Positions 26,809 to 35,188 of a DNA stretch of 64,000 nucleotides are shown here, one piece after another. Positions within the stretch are counted from its first letter, which is position 1. Each line of letters starts with the position of its first letter. This stretch comes from Parapusillimonas granuli (GTDB lineage Bacteria > Pseudomonadota > Gammaproteobacteria > Burkholderiales > Burkholderiaceae_B), in assembly GCF_013416525.1 (NCBI RefSeq), contig NZ_JACCEM010000002.1:496001-560000 (forward strand), read 5' to 3'. Below the pieces are notes generated by a model. It ran no database searches, was not told where the DNA came from, and saw only the letters and a program-made list of their open reading frames with translations. A program made the translations under genes and the position numbers.

Positions 26809-27977
26809 CTCAAAGCGCAGAATATCGCACGGGCGCCGGCATGCGGCCGCGCAGGCATCCGGGCGTCTACGACACCGCGGTCATAGGAGGCGGGCTGGTG
26901 GGCTCGGCGCTGGCTTTCGGGCTGCGGCGCCACGAAGAGCACGTCGCGGTGCTGGACGAAGGCGACATCGCCTACCGCGCCTCGCGCGGGAATTTCGGCC
27001 TGGTGTGGGTGCAAGGCAAGGGCATGGGCATGCCGGCCTACGGGCGCTGGACCATGGCCTCCCGCGAGCGCTGGGCCGAATTCGCCCGGATGCTGCAAGA
27101 GGCGTCCGAGGTGGACGTCCACCTGGAGCAGAAAGGCGGGCTGCATGCCATCCTGAGCGAAGCCGAGCACGAACACCGCCTGCAGTTCATGAACAAGCTG
27201 CTGTCGCAGCCCGGCATGCCGCAGTACGGCTGGAAGATGCTGGATCGCACGGAGTTGCGCGACATCGTGCCCGGCATCGGTCCGGACGTGCTCGGCGCCA
27301 CGCTGACCCATGTCGACGGGATCGCGAACCCTTTGAAGACGCTGCGGGCGCTGCACATCGCTTTCGACCGGCAGGGCGTCGACTACCTGCCGCTCCACCC
27401 CGTCACAGGCATTGCCCGCCATCACGGCGTCTTCGCGCTCGGCACCCCGGGCGGCGCCGTCAAAGCGCGGAAAATCGCGCTCGCCGGCGGCCTGGGCAAC
27501 AAGGCGCTGGGCGAAATGGTCGGCCTCGACGTCCGGGTGCGCCCCCAGCGCGGCCAGATCATCGCCCTGGAACGCACGCGCCGCCTGCTCGAACTGCCCT
27601 TCGGCACCCTGCGCCAGATGGACGAAGGCACCTGGCTCATCGGCGACTCGCAAGAAGAGGCCGGCTACGCGGACCGGGACGTCGGCCTGCCGGTGCTGGC
27701 GACGCTGGCCGACCGCGCGGTCCGCACCCTTCCCGCGCTGAAAGAGGTCAGGGTGGTGCGCAGCTGGGCCGCGCTGCGGGTCATGTCCCAGGACGGGTTT
27801 CCCATCTACGACGAATCACAGACCCATCCCGGCGCCTTCGTGGCGACCTGCCACAGCGGCGTCACCCTGGCCGCCGCCCACGCCTTGTGCCTGGCGCCCA
27901 TGCTGGCGCAGGGGCGGCTGGACGACGAATTGGCGCCATTCTCTACCCGGAGGTTCCATGTTCACCAGGCTAGCTGA
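26805..27977 (+). CDS. FAD-dependent amine/imino-acid oxidoreductase (HcnC/DAO type), first copy
   Basis: 390-residue DAO-superfamily flavoprotein. An N-terminal extension of about 22 residues precedes the dinucleotide motif TAVIGGGLVGSALAFGL. The C-terminal region VVRSWAALRVMSQDGFPIYDES fits HcnC, glycine oxidase and D-hydroxyproline dehydrogenase beta-type subunits. It probably removes hydride from a C-N bond and passes electrons to the neighbouring Fe-S/FAD partners (inference). ATGA overlap with the permease before it, 20-bp overlap with the ferredoxin-like gene after it. A second, different copy follows at 29721. Confidence 0.85.
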   Translation: MTQSAEYRTGAGMRPRRHPGVYDTAVIGGGLVGSALAFGLRRHEEHVAVLDEGDIAYRASRGNFGLVWVQGKGMGMPAYGRWTMASRERWAEFARMLQEASEVDVHLEQKGGLHAILSEAEHEHRLQFMNKLLSQPGMPQYGWKMLDRTELRDIVPGIGPDVLGATLTHVDGIANPLKTLRALHIAFDRQGVDYLPLHPVTGIARHHGVFALGTPGGAVKARKIALAGGLGNKALGEMVGLDVRVRPQRGQIIALERTRRLLELPFGTLRQMDEGTWLIGDSQEEAGYADRDVGLPVLATLADRAVRTLPALKEVRVVRSWAALRVMSQDGFPIYDESQTHPGAFVATCHSGVTLAAAHALCLAPMLAQGRLDDELAPFSTRRFHVHQAS

Positions 27978-28266
27978 AGCTCAACAGGCGGTCGCGCAGG
28001 CGCCCGTCGCCGTCACCATCAACGGCGAACCCGTCCAGTGCCGCGCCGGCGATACGGTGGCCGCCGCCTTGTTCGCCGCCGGCTTCAACGACTGCCGCGA
28101 CACGGCGGTGCGGGAAGCGCCGCGCGGCCCCTTTTGCATGATGGGCGTCTGCTATGACTGCCTGGTGGTCATAGACGGCCGCCCGAACCAGCAGGGGTGC
28201 ATGATACCGGTCCGCAGCGGCATGAACATCGAACGCCAGCACGGCGCGCGCGAGGTCGAGAAATGA
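27958..28266 (+). CDS. Small (2Fe-2S)-binding subunit, HcnA-like
   Basis: 102 residues. A plant-ferredoxin-type fold of the Fer2_4 kind with cluster cysteines Cys60, Cys65, Cys68 and Cys81 (FCMMGVCYDCLVVI, QQGCMIPV). In known systems this gamma-type subunit transfers electrons between the flavin subunits of hydrogen-cyanide synthase, opine oxidases and D-hydroxyproline dehydrogenase. It overlaps both neighbours. Confidence 0.88.
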   Translation: MFTRLAEAQQAVAQAPVAVTINGEPVQCRAGDTVAAALFAAGFNDCRDTAVREAPRGPFCMMGVCYDCLVVIDGRPNQQGCMIPVRSGMNIERQHGAREVEK

Positions 28267-29720
28267 CGACGCCTTCCACTCTGAATTGCGATTTGCTGGT
28301 GGTGGGCGCGGGCCCGGCCGGCCTGGCCGCCTCGATCACCGCCGCCGGGCTCGGCGCGTCGACCGTGCTGCTGGACGAACAGCCCGCGGCGGGCGGCCAG
28401 ATCTACCGCGCGATCACCACCACGCCCGTCAAGGACCGCAAGGTGCTGGGCGCCGATTACTGGCGCGGGGAATCGCTGGTGGGGGCCTTCCTCCAGTCGG
28501 GCGCCCAGTATGTCCCGGGCGCGACGGTGTGGGCGGTGTCCCGCATGACCACCGCCGCCCCCGCCCAGGGCTATGAAGTCGCCTATTCCGTCGATGGCGG
28601 CGCCCGCCTGCTGAATGCGCGCCACATCATCCTGGCAACCGGCGCGCAGGAGCGCCCCTTCCCCATCCCCGGCTGGACGCTGCCCGGCGTCCTGACGGCC
28701 GGCGCCGCGCAGATTCTGCTGAAATCGGCGGGCGTCGTGCCCGGCCGGCACACCATCCTGGCGGGCAGCGGCCCGCTGCTCTACCTGCTTGCCTGGCAGT
28801 ATCTGAATGCGGGCGTCGAGCTCGACGCCCTGCTCGACACGACGCCGCCCGGCCGGCTGGGCAAGGCGCTGCCCCATGCCTGGGACTTCCTGCGCTCGCC
28901 CTACCTGGCAAAAGGCATGAAGCTGGTGCGCGAGGTCAAGGCCCGGCTCGGCGTGACGGCGGGCGTGACCGGACTCGAAGCCGTCGGCGACGGCCGGCTG
29001 CGGGAAGTGCGCTATGCGGTCCGGGGCGGCCGGCAACGCAGCCTGCCCGCCGACCAGCTGATCCTGCATCAGGGCGTCATGCCGAACGTCAATCTGGCGC
29101 AGGCGATGGGCGCCGAACTGCAATGGAACGACAGGCTGAAATACTGGGAGCCCAAGGTGGATGAATGGGGCGCCGCCACGGTCGACGGCCTGAGCATCGC
29201 CGGCGACGGCGCCGGCATTGCGGGCGCCGTCGCCGCCGAGCATCGCGGCCGCCTGGCGGCGCTGGACGCGGCCAGGCGACTGGGCAAGCTGGACCTCGCC
29301 GCGCGCAACGAAAAAAGCCGGCCGCAGCGCCGCGAGCTGGCCCGCGCCACCCGTGGCCGGGACTTCCTCGACGTCCTCTACCAGCCGGCGGACGATTTCC
29401 GCTTGCCCAGGGGCGACACCATCGTCTGCCGCTGCGAGGAGGTGACGGCCGCGCAAGTCCGCGACACGGTCAAGCTGGGCTGTACCGGCCCGAACCAGAT
29501 GAAGTCCTTTCTGCGCTGCGGCATGGGGCCGTGCCAGGGCCGTTTCTGCAGCGTCACCGTGACCGAGCTCATCGCCCAGGAACGCGGCGTCGGTCCCGAG
29601 GAAGTCGGCCACTACCGCCTGCGCTTTCCGACCAAGCCGCTCACCCTGGGCGAACTGGCCGCCTTGCCCCAGACCGAGGCGTCCAAGCAGGCCGTCGTCC
29701 GCATCGCGAAAGGAACGTGA
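28263..29720 (+). CDS. FAD/NAD(P)-binding oxidoreductase with C-terminal (2Fe-2S) domain, HcnB-like
   Basis: 485 residues from the ATG at 28263 (ATGA overlap). The N-terminal FAD motif is DLLVVGAGPAGLAASITAAG, followed by LLDEQPAAGGQIYR. ILATGAQERPFPIPGWTLPGV is typical of the alpha-type subunit. The C-terminal BFD-like cluster is Cys389-x-Cys391 with Cys419 and Cys424 (CRCEEVT, LRCGMGPCQGRFC). It should form the heteromeric dehydrogenase with the 2Fe-2S protein and one or both HcnC-like flavoproteins. Confidence 0.88.
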   Translation: MTTPSTLNCDLLVVGAGPAGLAASITAAGLGASTVLLDEQPAAGGQIYRAITTTPVKDRKVLGADYWRGESLVGAFLQSGAQYVPGATVWAVSRMTTAAPAQGYEVAYSVDGGARLLNARHIILATGAQERPFPIPGWTLPGVLTAGAAQILLKSAGVVPGRHTILAGSGPLLYLLAWQYLNAGVELDALLDTTPPGRLGKALPHAWDFLRSPYLAKGMKLVREVKARLGVTAGVTGLEAVGDGRLREVRYAVRGGRQRSLPADQLILHQGVMPNVNLAQAMGAELQWNDRLKYWEPKVDEWGAATVDGLSIAGDGAGIAGAVAAEHRGRLAALDAARRLGKLDLAARNEKSRPQRRELARATRGRDFLDVLYQPADDFRLPRGDTIVCRCEEVTAAQVRDTVKLGCTGPNQMKSFLRCGMGPCQGRFCSVTVTELIAQERGVGPEEVGHYRLRFPTKPLTLGELAALPQTEASKQAVVRIAKGT

Positions 29721-30863
29721 ATGAATACCGCCGCCCGTTCCGCGCCCGTCGTCGTCATAGGCGGCGGCCTGCACGGCTGCTCGGCCGCCCTGCATCTGGC
29801 GCGCGCGGGCGTCAAGGCATTGGTGCTGGAAAAAGACTATGTCGGCCGCCATGCCTCGGGCGTCAATGCCGGCGGCGTCAGGACGCTGACCCGCCACCTG
29901 GCGGAAGTGCCGCTGTCGCTGGCCGCGCGGGACATCTGGCTGAACATCCGCGACTGGGTCGACGACGATTGCGAATTTGAACAGAACGGGCAGATCCGCG
30001 TGGCGGAAGACGAAAAAGACGTCGCCGTCCTGCGCGAACGCCTGGCGACCATGCGGTCCTTGGGCTATACCCATGAAGAATGGGTGGAAGCCGCCGACGT
30101 CCGCGCACTGGTGCCGGCGATCACGCCGACCATACAGGGCGGCCTCATCGCGCGCGAGGACGGCTCGGCCGACCCATACCGCAGCACGCTCGCCTTCCGG
30201 CGCAAAGCGCAAAGCCTGGGCGCCCGTTTTCTGGAAGGCGTCGCGGTGCGCACGGTGCGCCGCGAGCACGGCCTTTGGCGCATCGACACCGACGGCGATT
30301 CCTATGCGGCCGAAGTCTTGGTCAACTGCGCCGGCGCCTGGGCCGACCGGATCGCCGCGCAAGCGGGCGAACCCGTGCCTTTGCAGCCCATCGGCCCCAT
30401 GATGCTGGTCACGACCCGGATGCCGCAGTTTCTGGACCCGGTGGTGCTGGGCACCGGCCGGCCGCTGTCCTTCAAGCAGCGCCGCAACGGCACGGTGCTG
30501 ATCGGCGGCGGGCGCCTGGCTTGGGTCGACCGTGACCGCAACGCCACCGAACTGGACTTCCAGGCCCTGGCGCTCGGCGCCCAGACCGTTTGCGACCTTT
30601 TCCCGCATATGGAAAGCGCCGTCGTGAACCGCGGCTGGGCGGGCATCGAGGCCGGGATGCCCGACGCGATCCCCGTGATCGGCCCCAGTTCGACACAAGA
30701 AAACCTGTACCACGCCTTCGGCTTCTCGGCCCATGGCTTCCAGCTGGGGCCCATAGTCGGCAAGATCTGCGCCGACCTCATCACCCGCGGGGCGACCGCC
30801 CTGCCGATAGAACCCTTCGCCATCGGCCGCTTCCGCGCCACGCGGAACGGCGCGCCCGCCTAG
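29721..30863 (+). CDS. FAD-dependent amine/imino-acid oxidoreductase (HcnC/DAO type), second copy
   Basis: 380-residue DAO-family flavoprotein beginning immediately after the HcnB-like stop. The FAD motif is VVVIGGGLHGCSAALHLARAG; EAGMPDAIPVIGPSSTQENLYHAFGFSAHGFQLGP at the C-terminus is broken family-typical sequence for HcnC/sarcosine-oxidase-like subunits. It is clearly different from the copy at 26805, so the operon has two catalytic flavin subunits but one electron-transfer pair. That suggests two successive oxidations or two substrates (inference). Confidence 0.86.
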   Translation: MNTAARSAPVVVIGGGLHGCSAALHLARAGVKALVLEKDYVGRHASGVNAGGVRTLTRHLAEVPLSLAARDIWLNIRDWVDDDCEFEQNGQIRVAEDEKDVAVLRERLATMRSLGYTHEEWVEAADVRALVPAITPTIQGGLIAREDGSADPYRSTLAFRRKAQSLGARFLEGVAVRTVRREHGLWRIDTDGDSYAAEVLVNCAGAWADRIAAQAGEPVPLQPIGPMMLVTTRMPQFLDPVVLGTGRPLSFKQRRNGTVLIGGGRLAWVDRDRNATELDFQALALGAQTVCDLFPHMESAVVNRGWAGIEAGMPDAIPVIGPSSTQENLYHAFGFSAHGFQLGPIVGKICADLITRGATALPIEPFAIGRFRATRNGAPA

Positions 30864-30882
30864 GGCCGCCCGGCCGGCGGCC
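30864..30882. terminator. Hairpin between convergent genes
   Basis: GGCCGCC (30864-30870) pairs with GGCGGCC (30876-30882) around CGGCC, exactly filling the 20-bp gap between two converging stop codons. There is no T-tract, so termination is only suggested. Confidence 0.35.
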
Positions 30883-30883
30883 G

Positions 30884-32119
30884 TCAGCCCTGGCCGCGCA
30901 CCCAATAGGCCAGCTTCTCGAAGGACATGGGCCTGACGAAATAATAGCCCTGGCCGATCCGGCAGCCCAGGCTCTTGAGAAGCTCGGCGTCGGCGGCGGA
31001 CTCCACCCCTTCGGCGATGGAGCATAGCGAAAGCTCGTTCGCCATGTAGATCACGGCGTCGAGGATGACTTCGTTGCGGCCCGAGCCGGTGGCGCGCGAC
31101 ACGAATGCGCGATCGATCTTGAGCTCGGTGACCGGCAGCTGGCGCAACTGGATCAAAGATGTGTTGCCCGCGCCGAAGTCGTCTATGGCCACCCCGAAGC
31201 CCAGGATCCGCAAGCGGGTCAAGGTTTCCAGCAAGGCGTCGTCGCTCAGGGCCACTTCCGTCTCGGTCAGTTCCAGCGTCACTTCGGAGGGATCGAATCT
31301 CGCCTGCTCGACACGCGTCTTCCAGCCCCGCACGAAGCCGTCGCCGCGCAAGGACGTGGCCGACACGTTGATCCCGACGCGCGGGCGGGGCAAGGACCTG
31401 GGCCAGGCCCGCATGGCTCCAAGACTGTATTCGACGACGCGCCACGTCAGCTCGTCCATCAGGCCGTGCTCGAGCACGCTGGGCAGAAACACCTGCGGCT
31501 GCAACAGGCCCAGGGTCGGGTGGTTCCAGCGGCACAAGGCCTCCACCCCGTAAAGCGAATGATCTTCGAGATGGATCTGCGGCTGGAAATAGGCCACGAA
31601 TTCATCGTTGCGCAGCGCGGCGAGCAAAGCGCTCCTGGGAATTTCCGGGAAGCTCTCCACGATGGGACTGAACAGCGGCTTGGCTTCTTGCGCGACGTGG
31701 TTGCGCAAGACGTTCAGGAAGGACGGCATGTTGAGCGGCTTCGGCAGGCAGGCGGCAATGGGCACGCCCCGTTGCGCGAGCAGCCGGGCGGTGGCCTGCT
31801 GGATGTCGTTCGGCAGCGAGGAATGCAGCACGATGGCGCCCAGACGGCCCGCATCCGCCCGCAGCAGGAACGCCATGCCGTCCATGTCGTTCAGCCGTAT
31901 GTCGCACAGGGTGATGTCGAAATTGCCGGGCGCGCGCCGCAGCGTTTCGAGCGCATCTTCGGCGTTTTCGACGGCGCAGACGTCCTCGACCTTGTGGGCC
32001 AGCAAGCGCGTGATAATGGCCATGCGCTGGAACTCGTCGTCCTCGATCACCAGCACGCGCGGCGAATTCAAGGCGGTCTGGATCGGTGAACCCGGAGTCG
32101 TGGTCAGCTTCTTATCCAA
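30884..32119 (-). CDS. REC-EAL response regulator, predicted cyclic-di-GMP phosphodiesterase
   Basis: 411 residues. The receiver domain (20-140) has acidic residues Asp27/Asp28 and phospho-acceptor Asp73 (LCDIRL). The EAL domain (about 165-405) keeps its catalytic set: Glu193-Ala-Leu (EALCRW), NVSATSL, ELTETE, DDFGAGNTS, ELKID and AEGVES, so c-di-GMP hydrolysis is likely. The start is TTG at 32119, nine bases after AGGAGG and 8 bp inside the HPt gene. Architecture matches RocR of Pseudomonas. It is the output of the phosphorelay encoded upstream. Confidence 0.9.
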   Translation of the reverse strand: MDKKLTTTPGSPIQTALNSPRVLVIEDDEFQRMAIITRLLAHKVEDVCAVENAEDALETLRRAPGNFDITLCDIRLNDMDGMAFLLRADAGRLGAIVLHSSLPNDIQQATARLLAQRGVPIAACLPKPLNMPSFLNVLRNHVAQEAKPLFSPIVESFPEIPRSALLAALRNDEFVAYFQPQIHLEDHSLYGVEALCRWNHPTLGLLQPQVFLPSVLEHGLMDELTWRVVEYSLGAMRAWPRSLPRPRVGINVSATSLRGDGFVRGWKTRVEQARFDPSEVTLELTETEVALSDDALLETLTRLRILGFGVAIDDFGAGNTSLIQLRQLPVTELKIDRAFVSRATGSGRNEVILDAVIYMANELSLCSIAEGVESAADAELLKSLGCRIGQGYYFVRPMSFEKLAYWVRGQG

Positions 32120-32462
32120 AAGTCGACACCTCCTGGAGGACCCGCGCGAGCTCCTGGCGCAGCGCTTGCCACATGGCGTGGTCGATATGAGCCCCTGGCT
32201 CCGCCATCAGCCCGGAAAATGATTTGAGCCGCTGCGCGGTTCCCTCGGCGCCGACGGCCAATGCCGACCCGGCCATCCTGTGCGAGAAGGCGGCCGCGGT
32301 CGAGCGTTGGCCCGCGCCGACGGCGTTTTCCAGGGAGGCGAGATCGTCCGCGAATGTGCGCAGGAACACATTGACCAGTTGCCGCACGACCGCCGGGTCG
32401 CCGCCGCATAGCTCCTCGAGCGCGCCCGCCCGAGTCAGCGAGATCGTCACAATATCTTCCAC
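32112..32462 (-). CDS. Single-domain histidine phosphotransfer (HPt) protein
   Basis: 116 residues, all-helical. The phosphotransfer motif is FSHRMAGSALAVGA with His61. It would shuttle phosphate between the single receiver at 32447 and the REC-EAL protein (inference from order). Start is GTG at 32462, overlapping the receiver gene by 16 bp. Confidence 0.85.
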   Translation of the reverse strand: MEDIVTISLTRAGALEELCGGDPAVVRQLVNVFLRTFADDLASLENAVGAGQRSTAAAFSHRMAGSALAVGAEGTAQRLKSFSGLMAEPGAHIDHAMWQALRQELARVLQEVSTFG

Positions 32463-32833
32463 TTTCTCAAGACCTCGGATAAGGCCGCCAATCCCAGCGG
32501 CTTGGTCAGGTAGTCGTCCACGCCGGCCTCCATGCAGCGCTCGTAGTCGCTGGGCATGGCGCCGGCGGTGACCGCGATGATCAGCGACCTGGCCGGGGCG
32601 CCGTTTTCATATCGCCTGACCTGCCGCACGAATTCGGCCCCGCCCATGGGGTGCATTTGCCAATCGGTCAATATCAACCGGCATGTGCGGCCCCGGAGCC
32701 AAGCAAGCGCATCGCGGGCGTCGGAGAAATGGGTCAGGTCGTCGAGCCCCAGATGCCGCAGCTGATGCATCAGCAAGCGCGCGTTCATTTCATTGTCCTC
32801 GACGATCAGTGTGGAATCATCGCCCCGCATCAC
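32447..32833 (-). CDS. Single-domain response regulator (receiver)
   Basis: 128 residues, a CheY-like receiver with acidic pair in IVEDNEMN (Glu12, Asp13), acceptor Asp57 (ILTDWQM), Thr in AVTAGA and Lys in LTKPL. The EDNEMN form is typical of receivers attached to hybrid kinases; here the domain is a separate protein. It starts at GTG 32833 (GTGA overlap with the kinase stop) or at the ATG one codon later. Confidence 0.9.
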   Translation of the reverse strand: MMRGDDSTLIVEDNEMNARLLMHQLRHLGLDDLTHFSDARDALAWLRGRTCRLILTDWQMHPMGGAEFVRQVRRYENGAPARSLIIAVTAGAMPSDYERCMEAGVDDYLTKPLGLAALSEVLRKWKIL

Positions 32834-34509
32834 GCCGCCTTTTGAGCCGTCGGTTCCTCTGCCGGCGCCGGAGCGGCGCGCAGCGGCAAATGCAGCGTAA
32901 ATGTAGTTCCCTTGCCAAGATAAGACTCCACCCGCACCCTGCCCTCCATGAGATCAGTCAGTTGTTTCACTATGGGGAGGCCCAGTCCGAATCCTTCGTC
33001 GCCCTGGGCATCGCCGTGTTTGATTTGGAAAAATGTATCGAAGAGATGCTCCTGGCATTCCCGCTCGATGCCGCGGCCGGTATCCTGCACGGCGATGACC
33101 AGTTCATCGTTGCGGCATTCCACCGACACGATGATCGAGCCGCGGTCGGTGAATTTCACCGCGTTGCGGATGAGGTTGTGCAGGATCTGCGTGAGTTTGA
33201 CCCGGTCGCAGAAGATGTAAGCCGGCACGTTGCGGGCCACATGCAAGGACAGGCTCACCCCCTTGGTGTGCGCGCTGCGCATGTGGATTTGCACCACGCC
33301 CGACAACAAGGAGTGCAAGGCCTCGCGGCGCAGCTGCAGCGGCACCAGGCCTCTTTCGATGCGGCTCAGGGCCAGGAGCGAATCCACCAGCGACAGCAAA
33401 TGCGCGCCGCTATCGTATATGACGCGCAGGAACTCGCCGCGCTCCTTGTCCTTTTCGTTCAGCAGCAACAGCTCGGTGTAGCCCAGAATGCCGTTGAGCG
33501 GCGTGCGCAGCTCGTGGGACACGTTCGAGAGAAACCCCGATTTTTTCTGGTTCGCCTCGATGGCCTGGAGCCGGTTCTTCTCGATCACGAAAATGTATTT
33601 CACCACCGCCCAGGCCAGCCCGAAGATGGTCATGCTCAACAGGACCGCCATGATCAGTATGCGCACCCGCAAGTGCGTGATGGGCAGCATCTGCTCGTCC
33701 AGATCCATCGCGACGGCAACGTGCAGCTCCTTCCCCTCCAGCTCGGAATACGCCCACAGGGTTTCTTTTCCTTTCTCGTCGGTGAGATGGAAGATGCCGC
33801 CGTCCGTGGTCTGGGCGTGCTTGAACAGGTCCGTTCCGGAGATATCGACCCCGACCGCGTCTTGATGATCCTGGTGGCGAACCAGGGCGAGCCCGTCGCT
33901 GCGGAAGAGCTCCACCCTGCCCCCTTCCCCCAGGTTGAGCGATTGGTACGTCGCCGTGAAGTAGTAGGGATCGACCGAGACGACCACGATGCCCGCCAGC
34001 GTGCCGTTCGTGTTCAGGATCTTGCGGGTGAACTGTATGGACGGCTTGCCGGACACCCGCCCGATCACCGGCCGCCCTGGAAAAAGAAAGTCGTTCTTGC
34101 GCGTGAAGTGCTCTTTGATGTGTTCCCGGTCGCTCAGGTCCAGGCCTTTGGTGTAGGGCTGGCTGGACGATATCAGGGCGCCGCGGCTGTCGGCGATCGA
34201 CAGCAGCACGAACAGCGGCTCGGAGAAATCGCGCGAATTGACCAGCTCGTTCAGGTCCAGGCTCTCGCCTTCCAGAAGGTAGCGCTGGCGGATCAGCAAG
34301 GCGGCATGGTCTATCCATTGCAGCGTGCGATTCGAGTGCGCCACGATGGCCTGCGTGACGCTGGACAGATTCCGCTCGACAGCTTCGCGCTGCATGTTCT
34401 CGGCCTGCTGCAGCAAGTACATCACCGACGTCCACATCAAGGCGGCGATCAATCCCGCCACTGCCATGGCGCGTATGGTAGTGGTGCGCTTTCGTTTTGT
34501 GAGCGGCAT
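32830..34509 (-). CDS. Membrane sensor histidine kinase with periplasmic cache-like sensor
   Basis: 559 residues: membrane segment 13-33, periplasmic domain 34-283 (dCache-like pattern, LFVLLSIADSRGALISSS), membrane segment 284-307. The HisKA domain carries His332 (SHELRTPLNGILGY), followed by a HATPase with N box HNLIRNAVKF, DTGRGI and GFGLGLPIV. There is no attached receiver; the receiver and HPt are separate genes downstream. The ligand is unknown. It is probably the input of the c-di-GMP relay. Confidence 0.92.
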   Translation of the reverse strand: MPLTKRKRTTTIRAMAVAGLIAALMWTSVMYLLQQAENMQREAVERNLSSVTQAIVAHSNRTLQWIDHAALLIRQRYLLEGESLDLNELVNSRDFSEPLFVLLSIADSRGALISSSQPYTKGLDLSDREHIKEHFTRKNDFLFPGRPVIGRVSGKPSIQFTRKILNTNGTLAGIVVVSVDPYYFTATYQSLNLGEGGRVELFRSDGLALVRHQDHQDAVGVDISGTDLFKHAQTTDGGIFHLTDEKGKETLWAYSELEGKELHVAVAMDLDEQMLPITHLRVRILIMAVLLSMTIFGLAWAVVKYIFVIEKNRLQAIEANQKKSGFLSNVSHELRTPLNGILGYTELLLLNEKDKERGEFLRVIYDSGAHLLSLVDSLLALSRIERGLVPLQLRREALHSLLSGVVQIHMRSAHTKGVSLSLHVARNVPAYIFCDRVKLTQILHNLIRNAVKFTDRGSIIVSVECRNDELVIAVQDTGRGIERECQEHLFDTFFQIKHGDAQGDEGFGLGLPIVKQLTDLMEGRVRVESYLGKGTTFTLHLPLRAAPAPAEEPTAQKAA

Positions 34510-34528
34510 GGCAGTTATCCGGCGGCAG

Positions 34529-35188
34529 TCAGTCAGGCAAGTACAGCTCGGGGAAAAGCTTGCGCAGCTGCGACAGGCAGCAGGCCGTCAGATACCCACG
34601 AAATTCTTTCAAATCGATCGGCTTGTAAAAACACGCGACACGCGCGGGCAGGCCGCTGAACGCATCGACGTGGCTGGACGCCGTGGCCAGCGCCGCGACC
34701 TGGCAGCCGGACAGCTCGGGATTGGACACGATGCGGCACAGCGCTTTGTGCGCATCGAGGCCGTCGCCGTCCAAATCCATGACGACGATGTCCGGCCGGC
34801 GCAAGCCGATGGTCAGCAAAGCGTCGTAATCGGCCGGGCAGGCGATCAGGCTCAGGGGCAGCCGCCATTCCAGGAGCGCGGCCTCGCATAGCTGTATCGT
34901 CTGCGCATCCGAACTCATGACCAGCGAACACTTCGGGCCGCCATGCGAGCCGTCGGCGGTGTCCGCCGCCGATTCAGTGGGCAAATGCCGCCGCAGGTAA
35001 TTATGCAAGGCTGATTCGGGAATGCGCCGGTGGCCGCCGGCGGTTTTCCAGGCGGCTATGGCGCCTGTTTCAACAAGCTGTTGAACCGTGGGCACCGATA
35101 CGCCCAGCAAGCGGGCAGCGGCTCGGGTGGTATACACCGTTGTCTCATCGGGAAGTATGGGCGACCAGGTCGAACGTGACGATTTCAT
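34529..35188 (-). CDS. Excisionase/MerR-type HTH fused to a receiver-like domain
   Basis: 219 residues. The N-terminal helix-turn-helix (about 18-68, VYTTRAAARLLGVSVPTVQ and KTAGGHRRIPESAL) is the excisionase/MerR DNA-binding type. The C-terminal part (about 86-205) is receiver-like, with Asp138 (VVMDLDGDG) as possible acceptor and Lys189 (FYKPID). The N-terminal acidic pair is reduced to SSD (Asp94) and the usual Thr/Ser switch is Ala/Thr, so phosphorylation is uncertain. It lies 19 bp upstream of the kinase gene. The start at 35188 has no ribosome-binding site but overlaps the stop of a short leader frame. Confidence 0.8.
   Translation of the reverse strand: MKSSRSTWSPILPDETTVYTTRAAARLLGVSVPTVQQLVETGAIAAWKTAGGHRRIPESALHNYLRRHLPTESAADTADGSHGGPKCSLVMSSDAQTIQLCEAALLEWRLPLSLIACPADYDALLTIGLRRPDIVVMDLDGDGLDAHKALCRIVSNPELSGCQVAALATASSHVDAFSGLPARVACFYKPIDLKEFRGYLTACCLSQLRKLFPELYLPD

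Noticed and set aside
28152-31535. 1,100-codon open frame antisense to the HcnB-like and second flavoprotein genes
   Set aside because: No domain is recognisable, and it covers three well-supported genes; composition is that of a mirror frame.
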